A stretch of DNA of 64,000 nucleotides from Sulfurimonas sp. Lineage in GTDB: Bacteria > Campylobacterota > Campylobacteria > Campylobacterales > Sulfurimonadaceae. The notes under the pieces were generated by a model that was given only the letters and a program-made list of their open reading frames with translations, had not been told where the DNA came from and ran no database searches. The position numbers were made by a program, and so were the translations under genes. Positions 18,420 to 26,489 of this stretch are shown piece by piece; the first letter of the stretch is position 1; the number at the start of each line of letters is the position of its first letter. Location of the stretch: positions 1 through 64,000 of the forward strand of contig NZ_JABIOQ010000060.1 in the NCBI RefSeq assembly GCF_018698455.1, written 5' to 3'.

Positions 18420-19347
18420 TATCATATTTGGTCCGATAAACTCTCGCCGTTTTGGCATGAGTTTAGGTATAGACCTTTCCCCCTCGCACAAGCAGTGTAA
18501 CTTTGACTGTCTCTACTGTGAACTTGCACCAAGTGTTACTGTGAAGTCTCAGAGTAAGACAATAACTGTTGCATCAATTATAAATGAACTAAAACCCCAC
18601 CTTAACGATACAATCGATGTTATAACACTGACAGCTAACGGTGAACCAACCCTCTACCCTCTTCTAGATGAACTTATAGAACAAATTGATCTAATAAAAA
18701 AAGATACCCAAACATTAATTTTAACAAACAGTGCTACTCTTGTTGATGATAATATTTTTAACTCACTTTTAAAACTAGACCAAGTTAAGCTGTCTCTTGA
18801 TGCTATATCTGAAGATATATTTACAAAAATTGATAGACCTCATAAAAGTATAGATATATCACAAGTAGTTGATAAGGTCATCGCGTTTAGTGAAGTTTAT
18901 ACCGGTAAGTTATTTATTGAAATTCTTTTCGTATATGAATTAAATGATACTAAAGAAGAGATCCAAAAACTAAATGAAGTTCTTAAACATATAAAATGCC
19001 ATAGAGTTGATTTAGGAACTATTGATAGACCACCTGCTTATCCAGTAAGTGGTATAAGCTACAAAGAACTTCATTCTATATCACTTATGTTTGACAAAGC
19101 CTTACCTATTCATATAGCTTCTAGAACTCATGCTGAGCCAAACAACTCTTCTTATACTGATGAAGAAATTGTGAACACACTAGATAAACGTCCTTTAACC
19201 ATAGATGATATAAATTTACTCTTTGATAAAGAAACTATTTCTCGTTTTGAGCGAATGCTAAAAGACACTACTTTAAGTACAAAAAATGTCGGAAACCTTG
19301 TTTTTTACATACCAACTACAAATATACAAAGAAAACGCATAAAGTAA
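18388..19347 (+). CDS. Radical SAM protein (COG0731-like)
   Basis: A radical SAM protein with the cluster motif CNFDCLYCE (C-x3-C-x2-C) near residue 38, preceded by [18 protein letters not shown], a hallmark of the COG0731 group. The SAM-binding stretch [11 protein letters not shown] and a later RPPAYPVSG are visible, so the fold is complete. The listed start lies 32 bases inside hemE; a GTG at 18400 would give a 20-base overlap and is also possible. The substrate is unknown: the group is related to, but not the same as, tRNA wyosine enzymes. It ends the gyrA-to-radical-SAM run, and the tRNA-Asn promoter starts 12 bases after its stop. Confidence 0.82.
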   Translation: MNVTVSAEKNNIIFGPINSRRFGMSLGIDLSPSHKQCNFDCLYCELAPSVTVKSQSKTITVASIINELKPHLNDTIDVITLTANGEPTLYPLLDELIEQIDLIKKDTQTLILTNSATLVDDNIFNSLLKLDQVKLSLDAISEDIFTKIDRPHKSIDISQVVDKVIAFSEVYTGKLFIEILFVYELNDTKEEIQKLNEVLKHIKCHRVDLGTIDRPPAYPVSGISYKELHSISLMFDKALPIHIASRTHAEPNNSSYTDEEIVNTLDKRPLTIDDINLLFDKETISRFERMLKDTTLSTKNVGNLVFYIPTTNIQRKRIK

Positions 19348-19358
19348 CTAAAATTAGC

Positions 19359-19387
19359 TTGACTTTTTTCATCTCATAAAGTATAAT
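19359..19387 (+). promoter_or_regulatory. Sigma-70 promoter of tRNA-Asn
   Basis: TTGACT (19359-19364) and TATAAT (19382-19387) are separated by 17 bases. The predicted start lies about 7 bases after the -10 box, roughly 10 bases before the mature tRNA 5' end. This is the best consensus promoter in the window. Confidence 0.8.
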
Positions 19388-19403
19388 TTTGCCCTATAAA
19401 CAT

Positions 19404-19478
19404 TCCGGATTAGCTCAGCGGTAGAGTAGGGCACTGTTAATGCCTTGGTCGCTGGTTCGAATCCAGCATCCGGAGCCA
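19404..19478 (+). tRNA. tRNA-Asn (GTT)
   Basis: A 75-base cloverleaf with an encoded CCA. The acceptor arms TCCGGAT/ATCCGGA pair fully, the anticodon stem GGGCA/TGCCT encloses loop CTGTTAA with anticodon GTT, and the T-arm GCTGG-TTCGAAT-CCAGC is perfect. The discriminator is G. The 3' side is followed directly by decayed mobile-element sequence, so this tRNA has served as an integration target. Confidence 0.96.
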
Positions 19479-19509
19479 CTTCAAACTTAAACCCCAAAAA
19501 CAAACACTT

Positions 19510-19785
19510 TCAAGCTATATTTAATAACTCGGTGTCAAATTCGGTGCCATTTGGTGTCAACTCTTGTTTTAAAAACTGACCTCTTTTTTTATTTTCTCTC
19601 TTAATGTATCTTTCATACCTTGATAAAGTCATAGTTGAATCTGTATGACCCAGCATATTACTAACCAATAAAATATCTTCACCATTCTCTAACATTAGAG
19701 TTGCAAATGTGTGTCTTGTATGATAAATAGGTCAATAATCAAGCCCACACTGTTTAAGTAGATTTTGAAGTAGTAATTGAACACT
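19510..19785 (-). pseudogene. Tyrosine recombinase/integrase fragment
   Basis: Read leftward the sequence encodes the C-terminal catalytic end of a phage-type integrase: QNLLKQCGLDY, an in-frame TGA, then PIYHTRHTFATLMLENG and the listed 61-residue ORF with LLVSNMLGHTDSTMTLSRY. The catalytic HxxR box (HTRH), the second His in LGH and the Tyr nucleophile region are seen. The N-terminal three quarters are missing, and the frame is broken by TGA near 19732. It lies about 30 bases from the 3' end of tRNA-Asn, the usual place for an integrase next to its attachment site. It is dead. Confidence 0.75.
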
Positions 19786-19949
19786 TTAATTTATTTACAA
19801 GTGAAATCACAAAAGAAACTGTAGCTGTTATTGATAATGCTTCTATTCACACGAGTCATAAGTTTAAAGGGATGCTAGAGAAATTGGAATCTCAAGGAGA
19901 GTTTAAACTTAACTATCTTTTATCTTCCTCCCTTTTTCCCTCAACTTAG
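19758..19949 (+). pseudogene. IS630-type DDE transposase fragment
   Basis: The plus strand encodes FNLFTSEITKETVAVIDNAS followed by IHTSHKF, the central Asp motif of IS630-family (DDE superfamily) transposases. It then goes out of frame at LNYLLSSSLFPST, where the family has an LPPYSP-type motif. Only about 55 codons remain, with no terminal repeats recognised, so it is a decayed remnant abutting the integrase fragment. Confidence 0.6.
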
Positions 19950-19996
19950 TACCTTTTTTAAAGAAATTATGTCAAAATATACTAAGTGGGTTTACA

Positions 19997-21136
19997 TTAA
20001 TTCTCAATACTCAACTTTTTTTGTATGAAAGTCTTATTTTTCTTAAAATAAGCAAACCCATGTTTTTTAATATTTTCTTCATATGGAACAACTATATCCA
20101 TACATTTCAGTTCACTCTTTGGACTATTTTTCGTATTTATAAACACCCTGTAAAGCATAGCTTTTTCTCCACGATAAGCATTAACTAAACTTGTCAACAC
20201 CTTCATTCCTTTTCCTCTTTTAACTACAACATTGGGATTATTTTCAGGGAGATATCCATCTTCAAATACAAAAATAGGGGCTATTCTCAGTTTATACTCA
20301 TTTCCAATCATTGCACTCATTTTTCTATTGTATGCAACATCCATAAACTTTTCTTTCTTCTTTCCTTTAACAGATCTTCTTTTAACTTTTCTAACCTTAT
20401 CTTCGGCACAACTTATATTAAATTTATTTTTTAATTTTTCCTGTCCAAAATAGATCCAACCTGTGTCAGGTTTTCCCGTATATTTTATAAGGTTAACTCT
20501 ACTCGAACCTTTATCTTTCATCGCTTTATTCGCAAGTTTTGGTTTTTTCTTCGTAGTGCGTTTTTTCTTATAAATGTATTTATTATATTTCTTTTTATCT
20601 GCAAATTCTTTTTTGTCTTTTACTGTAACTACCAAGCGTCTATTAGTAATATTTGCAATTTCGTCTTCTGAGTTATGTACTAGATTTTTCTCTCCAAATC
20701 CTTGATAATACACTACTGAGTGCTTATATTCTTTAAAATAAAGAGATTTTGCTGCCATTAATGCACGCTTAATTGAAATATTTAAATTATCTTGAGAATC
20801 ACCAACCTTATCGGTATATGATTCAATGATTATCTGTCTTTTGTGCACTAAAGGTGTTTCTTCTAAAAATACTTTTATTTTTTTTATGCAACTCTTTTGA
20901 AGAAGTACTTCTCCTGTTTTAAAACAGTTTTGTAAAATCCTAGTATATTTAGTATTTACTCTATTGTCACCTTGAGTACTACTTTTCTTTTCTTCAACTA
21001 CTTTTTTTTGTTCTTGATTGTTTTCTACTTTAAGAGAATTGGCACTTGGTTGGGGGCTGCCACATCCACTTATAAGTATAAAAAAACTTAATACAAGAAA
21101 AGACGATGATATGTTTTTTAAATAGCTTGTTTTCAT
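19997..21136 (-). CDS. OmpA-like domain lipoprotein
   Basis: A lipoprotein precursor with lipobox LISGCGS; I start it at MKTSYLKN, which gives a standard signal sequence, although the ORF opens 4 codons earlier and neither start has a clear ribosome site. An OmpA-like peptidoglycan-binding region lies at roughly 85-175 (IIIESYTDKVGDSQDN, then NRRLVVTVK), after a Ser/Glu-rich linker. A basic stretch of Lys-rich repeats (KKKRTTKKKPKL) follows, then a C-terminal domain of about 170 residues that I do not recognise. It is probably an outer-membrane lipoprotein that binds the cell wall. It is monocistronic or co-transcribed with the upstream DTW gene. Confidence 0.7.
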   Translation of the reverse strand: MKTSYLKNISSSFLVLSFFILISGCGSPQPSANSLKVENNQEQKKVVEEKKSSTQGDNRVNTKYTRILQNCFKTGEVLLQKSCIKKIKVFLEETPLVHKRQIIIESYTDKVGDSQDNLNISIKRALMAAKSLYFKEYKHSVVYYQGFGEKNLVHNSEDEIANITNRRLVVTVKDKKEFADKKKYNKYIYKKKRTTKKKPKLANKAMKDKGSSRVNLIKYTGKPDTGWIYFGQEKLKNKFNISCAEDKVRKVKRRSVKGKKKEKFMDVAYNRKMSAMIGNEYKLRIAPIFVFEDGYLPENNPNVVVKRGKGMKVLTSLVNAYRGEKAMLYRVFINTKNSPKSELKCMDIVVPYEENIKKHGFAYFKKNKTFIQKKLSIEN

Positions 21137-21169
21137 AGTTCTAATCATATCATATATTTTCTACTACTA

Positions 21170-21826
21170 CTATTTAATTCCATGGCGTTTAAAACGAACA
21201 GACTGACTTATAGAACTTTCAATCAACTTTTTTTGATACTCAATCATCTTATGAAAAGGTCGTAAGAAACCATCTAGTTCTGATTGAGCATTATTCTCAA
21301 TACTCCACCCATTTAACAGTTCTAACACGACTAATGTAGACTCAATAGTAGAGAGGTAGTTCTCTTTTGGTTGTTCTTTAATCTGATAGAGTGATGTTTT
21401 ATCACTCGAGAAACTCATATGTTTGAGAGTATTTAAATTTGTACTTTGGGTAAACATTTTTCTTGTACAAGCCCAAGTTGAGTCTATAAGAAAAATAGCT
21501 AAAGGTTTGTCACTTTTCTCGGGAGATGCTTGGGTTAAGTTTACCGCGTTTACAGAAGGAAAGAGTATATAACTTTCATGAGTAGCTATTATCTCGTTTA
21601 TGCGTTTATGTTGTGAAAAGTCTATTCCCATAAAAAGTTCAGAATTGTTTAGTATTTGGTGGGTAAAGTGCCCCGTGTTGTTTTTAACCTTTTTAAACTC
21701 TTTAGGATGCATTAACACTATAAACTTTGTTTGTGTATCTATATGTTCAAAGTGCTCACACATACATGAACTTTTGGGTCTATAACACTTGTAACACTCT
21801 TCTCTATCACCATAATATGTTTTCAT
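21170..21826 (-). CDS. DTW-domain tRNA-uridine aminocarboxypropyltransferase-like
   Basis: A 218-residue DTW-domain protein. The N-terminal cysteine set CYKCYRPKSSCMC is the zinc-type motif of the family, and LIDSTWACTRKMF is the D-x-T-W motif. Known members (TapT, formerly YfiP) transfer the aminocarboxypropyl group of SAM to uridine 47 in tRNA to give acp3U. The central glycine of the common DGTW is Ser here. It lies divergent to the flavoprotein gene at 21853, with 26 bases between. Confidence 0.82.
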   Translation of the reverse strand: MKTYYGDREECYKCYRPKSSCMCEHFEHIDTQTKFIVLMHPKEFKKVKNNTGHFTHQILNNSELFMGIDFSQHKRINEIIATHESYILFPSVNAVNLTQASPEKSDKPLAIFLIDSTWACTRKMFTQSTNLNTLKHMSFSSDKTSLYQIKEQPKENYLSTIESTLVVLELLNGWSIENNAQSELDGFLRPFHKMIEYQKKLIESSISQSVRFKRHGIK

Positions 21827-21852
21827 AAATAAAATTATAGTAAAATAAACTT

Positions 21853-23091
21853 ATGAATGAAGAGAACTACAATCTTATAGTTATTGGGAGTGGTGCCGCA
21901 GGTATCATCTCCGCCATTGTTGCAGCGAGAGAAGGTAAAAAAGTGCTTTTACTTGAAAAACTCTCTAACATTGCTTCTAAACTAAAAGCCACAGGTGGTG
22001 GACGTTGTAATCTTACAAACACTCTCTCAAATGAAGACTTTATGGTTCGTTTTGGAAGAGAGGGGCGTTTTATGCAAGATGCTCTTAACCTTTTTGATCA
22101 TAGAGAACTCATACAATTTTTAGATGAGATTGGCGTTGAAACTCATGCCCCTGATGGTTTTCGTATATTTCCCACTTCTCATTCTTCAGTTACCATCATC
22201 TCTGCTTTGCAAAAAGAGATGCAACGTCTTAACGTAGAAGTTATCTGTGGGCAAAGAGTAGAGCGTTTACTAATGACGGGAGAACATATAACAGGTGTAA
22301 AAACACAAACAGATATTTATGAAGCTCCAAACGTCATAGTAGCCACCGGTGGACTTGGGTACCCAGTTCTTGGAGCAGAGGGCGATGGCTATAATCTCGC
22401 AGATGAGTTAGGACATAAAGTCACAGACCTCAGCCCTGCTATGATGCCACTTAACACCAAAGAAGACTGGGTAGAGCACTGTCGGGCAGACACCATAGCA
22501 AAAGTTGAACTTCGAGTAGACATTAAAAAACATAAAAAACTCCGTGCAAAGGGAGACCTAATTTTCACTAAACGCGGTATTCGTGGTCCTGTCGTTCTTG
22601 ACTTTGCGAGAGAAGTTACACCTCTTTTGAAAAAGTATGGGGAAGTCCCTCTTCTGCTTAACCTCACAAAAGGTAAAAATGAAGAAGAGATAAAAACTCA
22701 TCTCAAAGAACAGCATCAAAAAGACCCTCAGCAAACCATAGTGGAACTTGTCTCCACCCTACTTCCAGTACCTTTAGCGACTGAGATTTGTAAACTCGCA
22801 GGGCTTGACCTTGAACTTACCTACAAAAAACTAGAAGGTGGACAAAGAGCAAAACTCATATCACTTTTAGCTTGGACACCACTTACAGTTTCTGGACATG
22901 ATGGTTTTAAGATGGCGATGATTACAAGAGGTGGAGTAAGTCTTAAAGAGATAGAACCAAAGACTATGCAGAGTAAACTCATTACAGGCTTATACTTTTG
23001 CGGAGAGGTTATGAACCTAGATGGTCCTTGTGGCGGCTATAATCTTCAGTGGAGCTTTGCAAGTGGATTTCTCGCTGGAAAACTTTTATAA
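21853..23091 (+). CDS. NAD(P)/FAD-dependent oxidoreductase, HI0933/YhiN family
   Basis: A 412-residue flavoprotein. The Rossmann FAD loop is VIGSGAAGIISA, followed by the family motif KATGGGRCNLTNT. A second NAD(P)-type loop is VATGGLGYPVLGAEGDGY, and the closing FAD-binding part is YFCGEVMNLDGPCGGYNLQWSF. Length matches HI0933-like proteins (BaiN group). The physiological substrate is not known for most members. The coding sequence is intact. Its tail faces the GGDEF gene. Confidence 0.9.
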   Translation: MNEENYNLIVIGSGAAGIISAIVAAREGKKVLLLEKLSNIASKLKATGGGRCNLTNTLSNEDFMVRFGREGRFMQDALNLFDHRELIQFLDEIGVETHAPDGFRIFPTSHSSVTIISALQKEMQRLNVEVICGQRVERLLMTGEHITGVKTQTDIYEAPNVIVATGGLGYPVLGAEGDGYNLADELGHKVTDLSPAMMPLNTKEDWVEHCRADTIAKVELRVDIKKHKKLRAKGDLIFTKRGIRGPVVLDFAREVTPLLKKYGEVPLLLNLTKGKNEEEIKTHLKEQHQKDPQQTIVELVSTLLPVPLATEICKLAGLDLELTYKKLEGGQRAKLISLLAWTPLTVSGHDGFKMAMITRGGVSLKEIEPKTMQSKLITGLYFCGEVMNLDGPCGGYNLQWSFASGFLAGKLL

Positions 23092-23118
23092 GCACTACTT
23101 AACCACCATCATTTTACT

Positions 23119-24057
23119 TTAAATCATATATGAAAAGTTAGTACTTTTATCATCACATACCTTGTTACTTTCGGTAAGCTTTGCTATATTAAGTGCTACA
23201 CCTGCATTCATTATCATCTCTACTGTATTGATATCTTCAGTAAAATCAACCTCTGTAACCCCTATACTAACGGTATAAGTCACCACTTCCCTATCAATAG
23301 TTTCAATTCTTAACTTCTTTATATCTTGACAAATTGCTTCAGCAAACGTATGCGCTTGATTTATATCTCTATCGGGAAGAAGTATCAAAAACTCATCTCC
23401 TCCCCATCGGCAAAGTATATCATCCTTAGTACTTAATTTTTTGATAATTTGAGCAAAAGATAATATAACATCATCACCTATACCGTGTCCGTATATATCG
23501 TTAATCATCTTAAAATTATCTATGTCAATCAGCATTAATGAGAAGGTTTTTTGATAGATTTTTGAAGATTTAAGTATTTCACTCGCTCTTTTATAACAGT
23601 ACTTTCTATTATAAAACTTTGTCATATAGTCAGTTAAAGACAGTATCTCTACCTCTTTATGTGACTCTTCTAGAGATAAGATCAACTCTTGAATCTTCAG
23701 CTCTTTTTCAATCCTTATTAAAAGCTCTTTTTGTTTAAATGGCTTAGATACATAGTCAGCTGCCCCAAGTTCATACGCGAAGGATATACTGTCTTCATCT
23801 ATCTTTTCTGTCATAAATATCACTGGTATATCTTTAGTATTTTTTTCAGACTTTAAAAGCTTACATGCATTATAGCCATCTATGTCAGGTATCATTATGC
23901 CAAGGAGTATAAGGTCAGGCTTATCATCATTTACTAGTTCAATTATTCTATCGGCAGTCATGCGGACTATAACTTCATAAGATGGATTTAAAAGTTCCAA
24001 AAGAACTTCTATATTAGCCTCTGATTCATTAATAACTACTACTTTTTTTTGATTCAT
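23119..24057 (-). CDS. Diguanylate cyclase with degenerate receiver domain
   Basis: A 312-residue REC-GGDEF protein. The C-terminal cyclase domain is complete: DIDNFKMINDIYGHGIGDD, then RWGGDEFLILLP with GGDEF at 219-223, so it should make cyclic di-GMP. The product-inhibition RxxD motif is lost (T in place of R). The N-terminal receiver is degenerate: phospho-acceptor Asp is Gly53 (DLILLGIMIPD, codon GGC), and the acidic pair reads NES instead of DD, while Lys in YVSKPF remains. It therefore cannot be switched by normal aspartyl phosphorylation. Convergent with the flavoprotein gene. Confidence 0.9.
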   Translation of the reverse strand: MNQKKVVVINESEANIEVLLELLNPSYEVIVRMTADRIIELVNDDKPDLILLGIMIPDIDGYNACKLLKSEKNTKDIPVIFMTEKIDEDSISFAYELGAADYVSKPFKQKELLIRIEKELKIQELILSLEESHKEVEILSLTDYMTKFYNRKYCYKRASEILKSSKIYQKTFSLMLIDIDNFKMINDIYGHGIGDDVILSFAQIIKKLSTKDDILCRWGGDEFLILLPDRDINQAHTFAEAICQDIKKLRIETIDREVVTYTVSIGVTEVDFTEDINTVEMIMNAGVALNIAKLTESNKVCDDKSTNFSYMI

Positions 24058-24150
24058 ACTTTCTCCATTAAAGTTATATTATTTTAACATTAAGTTTCTT
24101 TTTATTGACTTATTCAAATTCTATTACAAAAATTCAATCACTCCCAATGC

Positions 24151-24264
24151 CTACTGAACTCTCTGTCTAAATTTTCCATCCATTGACTCTACAAATTTTT
24201 TAGAAATACTAAGACAAAGCCCTCTACTACTATACAGTGACCTCAAGTCTCTTTTAAATGAGGC
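24151..24264 (-). pseudogene. Histidine kinase C-terminal remnant
   Basis: Leftward reading gives SSRGLCLSISKKFVESMDGKF, ending RQRVQ and a stop. This matches the G2 box and following helix of histidine kinases (GLGLSISKKLVE-type). Only about 38 codons survive, with no start and no upstream kinase motifs, so it is debris of a lost sensor kinase between the GGDEF gene and the thiamine gene. Confidence 0.5.
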
Positions 24265-24285
24265 TTTAAAACACCCTAATTTCTC

Positions 24286-24840
24286 TTACTGAAAATAACG
24301 AATGGATGCAAAACCGTAACTTTTGGTTTTTCGTATCTCTTTTAGCTGTTCTTCATCGACTATGCCTCCAAGGGCAAATACTTTTATACTTGTTTTGTTT
24401 AAAAGCTCTTCCAACTTTGCTATACCTTTTGGCTCACCTTTGTTAGGCGTTGTAAAGATTGGGCTATAGGTAACATAGTCTGCACCTAAAGCTTCTACTT
24501 CTAAAACTTCCTTTATCGTATGTGTACTCACAACTACATCCAAGTCTAACTCTTTAGCTTTTCTTATCTCATTAAACTGTTGCGAAGTTAGATGAACACC
24601 CACGGCTCCAAGAGTATGGGCAAGTTGATAGTCTCCATGAATAAAAGCTTTTATATCTTCAAATTCAGAACAAATATCAACAAAGAGTTTAGCTTGTTCT
24701 ACATAGTTTTTATTTGTTTTATCTCTATATAAAATAAATTCTGGATGATATTTTAGTAGTTGTTCGCGAAGTACTTGTTTAAAAACTGTTGGCACATCTG
24801 TATGAAAATCTGGAGAAGTTATAAGATATTTTTTTAGCAT
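24286..24840 (-). CDS. Thiamine phosphate synthase/TenI-like protein
   Basis: A TIM-barrel protein of the ThiE/TenI group. I start it at MLKKYLITSPDF, since family members begin with this strand; the listed ORF adds 18 residues from a TTG, and no start has a clear ribosome site. Visible motifs are GVHLTSQQF, VVSTHTIKEV, the phosphate-region YSPIFTTPNKGEPKG and FALGGIV. The usual ThiE NDR stretch is replaced by FIHGDYQLA, so a thiazole tautomerase (TenI) or non-catalytic role is as likely as thiamine phosphate synthase. Other thiamine genes are not in view. Confidence 0.72.
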   Translation of the reverse strand: MLKKYLITSPDFHTDVPTVFKQVLREQLLKYHPEFILYRDKTNKNYVEQAKLFVDICSEFEDIKAFIHGDYQLAHTLGAVGVHLTSQQFNEIRKAKELDLDVVVSTHTIKEVLEVEALGADYVTYSPIFTTPNKGEPKGIAKLEELLNKTSIKVFALGGIVDEEQLKEIRKTKSYGFASIRYFQ

Positions 24841-24964
24841 ATTTATTTTTATCTTTTCATTCATAATGGTCACTGTATCTTGTACTCCCACCAAAACTAC
24901 TTATCATTAAGATTCCTCGTATAATTTCTTAAATATTATAGCAAAAAAAATGATATACTAAATT

Positions 24965-26239
24965 ATGATAAATACTAATACAAATAAAACTTTAAATATC
25001 ATACTTCCAAACACAAACAAAGCTTTAGATGAAGTACTAAAAAAAGCCTCACCAAAAGAGCTTCAAACACTAACTCAAGATAAAGACTTAAAATCACTTC
25101 TAAATAATCTCCTCAATCAGAGTTTAGATACACCAAGCCAAAATAAAACACTTTTAAACCTAGTGAAAAATAATCCAACATTTAAAGAGTTAGGGACAAC
25201 TGCAAATAGTGCTAAAGAGCTTTTAGCAATACTTACACATGATAAAAGCACTTTCCCCGTCCTAGAAAAAACACTCAAAAATTTCATGAGTGATATTTCA
25301 AATATGAAAGAAACTCCACTTAAAAGTAAGATTCAAAACTCTGGAGTGTTCTTAGAAGCAAAAGTAAAGAACCTACAAACTCCTAAAGTAGAGCTCAAAC
25401 AAGCAATGCAAGAGTTGTCAAAACTTTTGGAGACCTCCAAACTGCCAAGTATTAAAGTAATTCATACTCAACTTAAAGAGATGCTTTCAACTGATCTATT
25501 TAAAAATATTTCCAACAAAGAGCTTCTGAGTAGTAGTAAAGAAAATGTACAAGTATTACTCCAACTCTCAAAAAGTTCAAACGACATAGTTGAAAAAGTA
25601 CAGCACAAAGTAGCTGCACCTGTAGAAAAGAGCATCAGTCCTAAAGACATTATCTTTACGCAGGGTACAAAGTCCGTACTTACTAAAATAAGCACCTTAA
25701 GTCACCCAGAAAAACTCACCACACAAACACAACTCAAAGAAATGTTTTCAAATGACTTAAAAGCGGTCCTGCTAAAAACTCACGAAGAGATAAACAACTC
25801 TACAAACCCAAACAAACAAGAGCTTCTCAAACATATAGACAAATTAACTCTACAGATAGACTACCATCAACTTGTATCTCATCTTTCTAATTCCTCTTCA
25901 CTCTATCTACCTTATGCTTGGGAAGAAATGAAAGATGGGAGCATCAACATTTCCAAGGGAAAGAAGGACAACTTCTTCTGTGATATCAACCTTACACTTA
26001 AAGAGTATGGAGAGTTAAAACTACGCTTAGGAATATTTGAGAAAAATCAACTCAACATCAACATAAGTTCTCAGAGTGATTCCCTTAAAGAGAAAATAAA
26101 AGAAAATCTTCCCGAACTAAAAAAACAACTTTTTTCTGCTGGTATCACTCCAAAATCTATACGGTTTTTAGATGAAACTTCAAACTCTTATACAGAAAAC
26201 TCTCCTAATTTAGACATGGGATTTGAGGTAAAAGCATGA
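24965..26239 (+). CDS. FliK-like flagellar hook-length control protein
   Basis: A 424-residue Ser/Lys/Leu-rich protein. The first 280 residues are low-complexity helical sequence. The last 130 (YLPYAWEEMKDGSINIS, then LKEYGELKLRLGIFEKNQLNI and KKQLFSAGITPKSI) look like the hook-length control C-terminal domain of FliK. The stop overlaps the start of the FlhB-like gene by 4 bases (ATGA), as expected for a FliK/FlhB-type pair. FliK measures the hook and switches export specificity through the FlhB cytoplasmic domain. No other flagellar genes are near, so it could be a second FliK-like protein. Confidence 0.7.
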   Translation: MINTNTNKTLNIILPNTNKALDEVLKKASPKELQTLTQDKDLKSLLNNLLNQSLDTPSQNKTLLNLVKNNPTFKELGTTANSAKELLAILTHDKSTFPVLEKTLKNFMSDISNMKETPLKSKIQNSGVFLEAKVKNLQTPKVELKQAMQELSKLLETSKLPSIKVIHTQLKEMLSTDLFKNISNKELLSSSKENVQVLLQLSKSSNDIVEKVQHKVAAPVEKSISPKDIIFTQGTKSVLTKISTLSHPEKLTTQTQLKEMFSNDLKAVLLKTHEEINNSTNPNKQELLKHIDKLTLQIDYHQLVSHLSNSSSLYLPYAWEEMKDGSINISKGKKDNFFCDINLTLKEYGELKLRLGIFEKNQLNINISSQSDSLKEKIKENLPELKKQLFSAGITPKSIRFLDETSNSYTENSPNLDMGFEVKA

Positions 26240-26487
26240 AAGAAAAAGCTGTAGCACTTAAGTACGATGCTTCTACAAACTCAGCTCCTAAAGTTACGGC
26301 TAAAGGAGAAGGGTTTACCGCTAAAAATATCATTAAAATAGCAGAGGAGAATGATATTCCGATAAAGAAAGATGAGGATTTAGTGGAACTTCTCTCAAAA
26401 GTAGATATAGATAGAGAAGTTCCAGCGGAGATGTATCAGGCGATAGCAGAAGTATTTAGTTTTTTATATAAGACTAGTAAAAAATAA
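26236..26487 (+). CDS. FlhB C-terminal-domain-like protein (FhlB)
   Basis: An 83-residue protein made of only the post-cleavage cytoplasmic part of FlhB: AVALKYDAST, APKVTAKGEGFTAKNIIKIA, EENDIPIKKDEDLVELL and AEMYQAIAEVFSFLYK. The membrane domain and NPTH autocleavage site are absent. Such stand-alone proteins (FhlB/FlhX) can replace the C-terminal half of FlhB. It is translated from the ATGA overlap with the FliK-like gene, and its stop is 2 bases from the convergent polA stop. Confidence 0.88.
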   Translation: MKEKAVALKYDASTNSAPKVTAKGEGFTAKNIIKIAEENDIPIKKDEDLVELLSKVDIDREVPAEMYQAIAEVFSFLYKTSKK

Positions 26488-26489
26488 AC

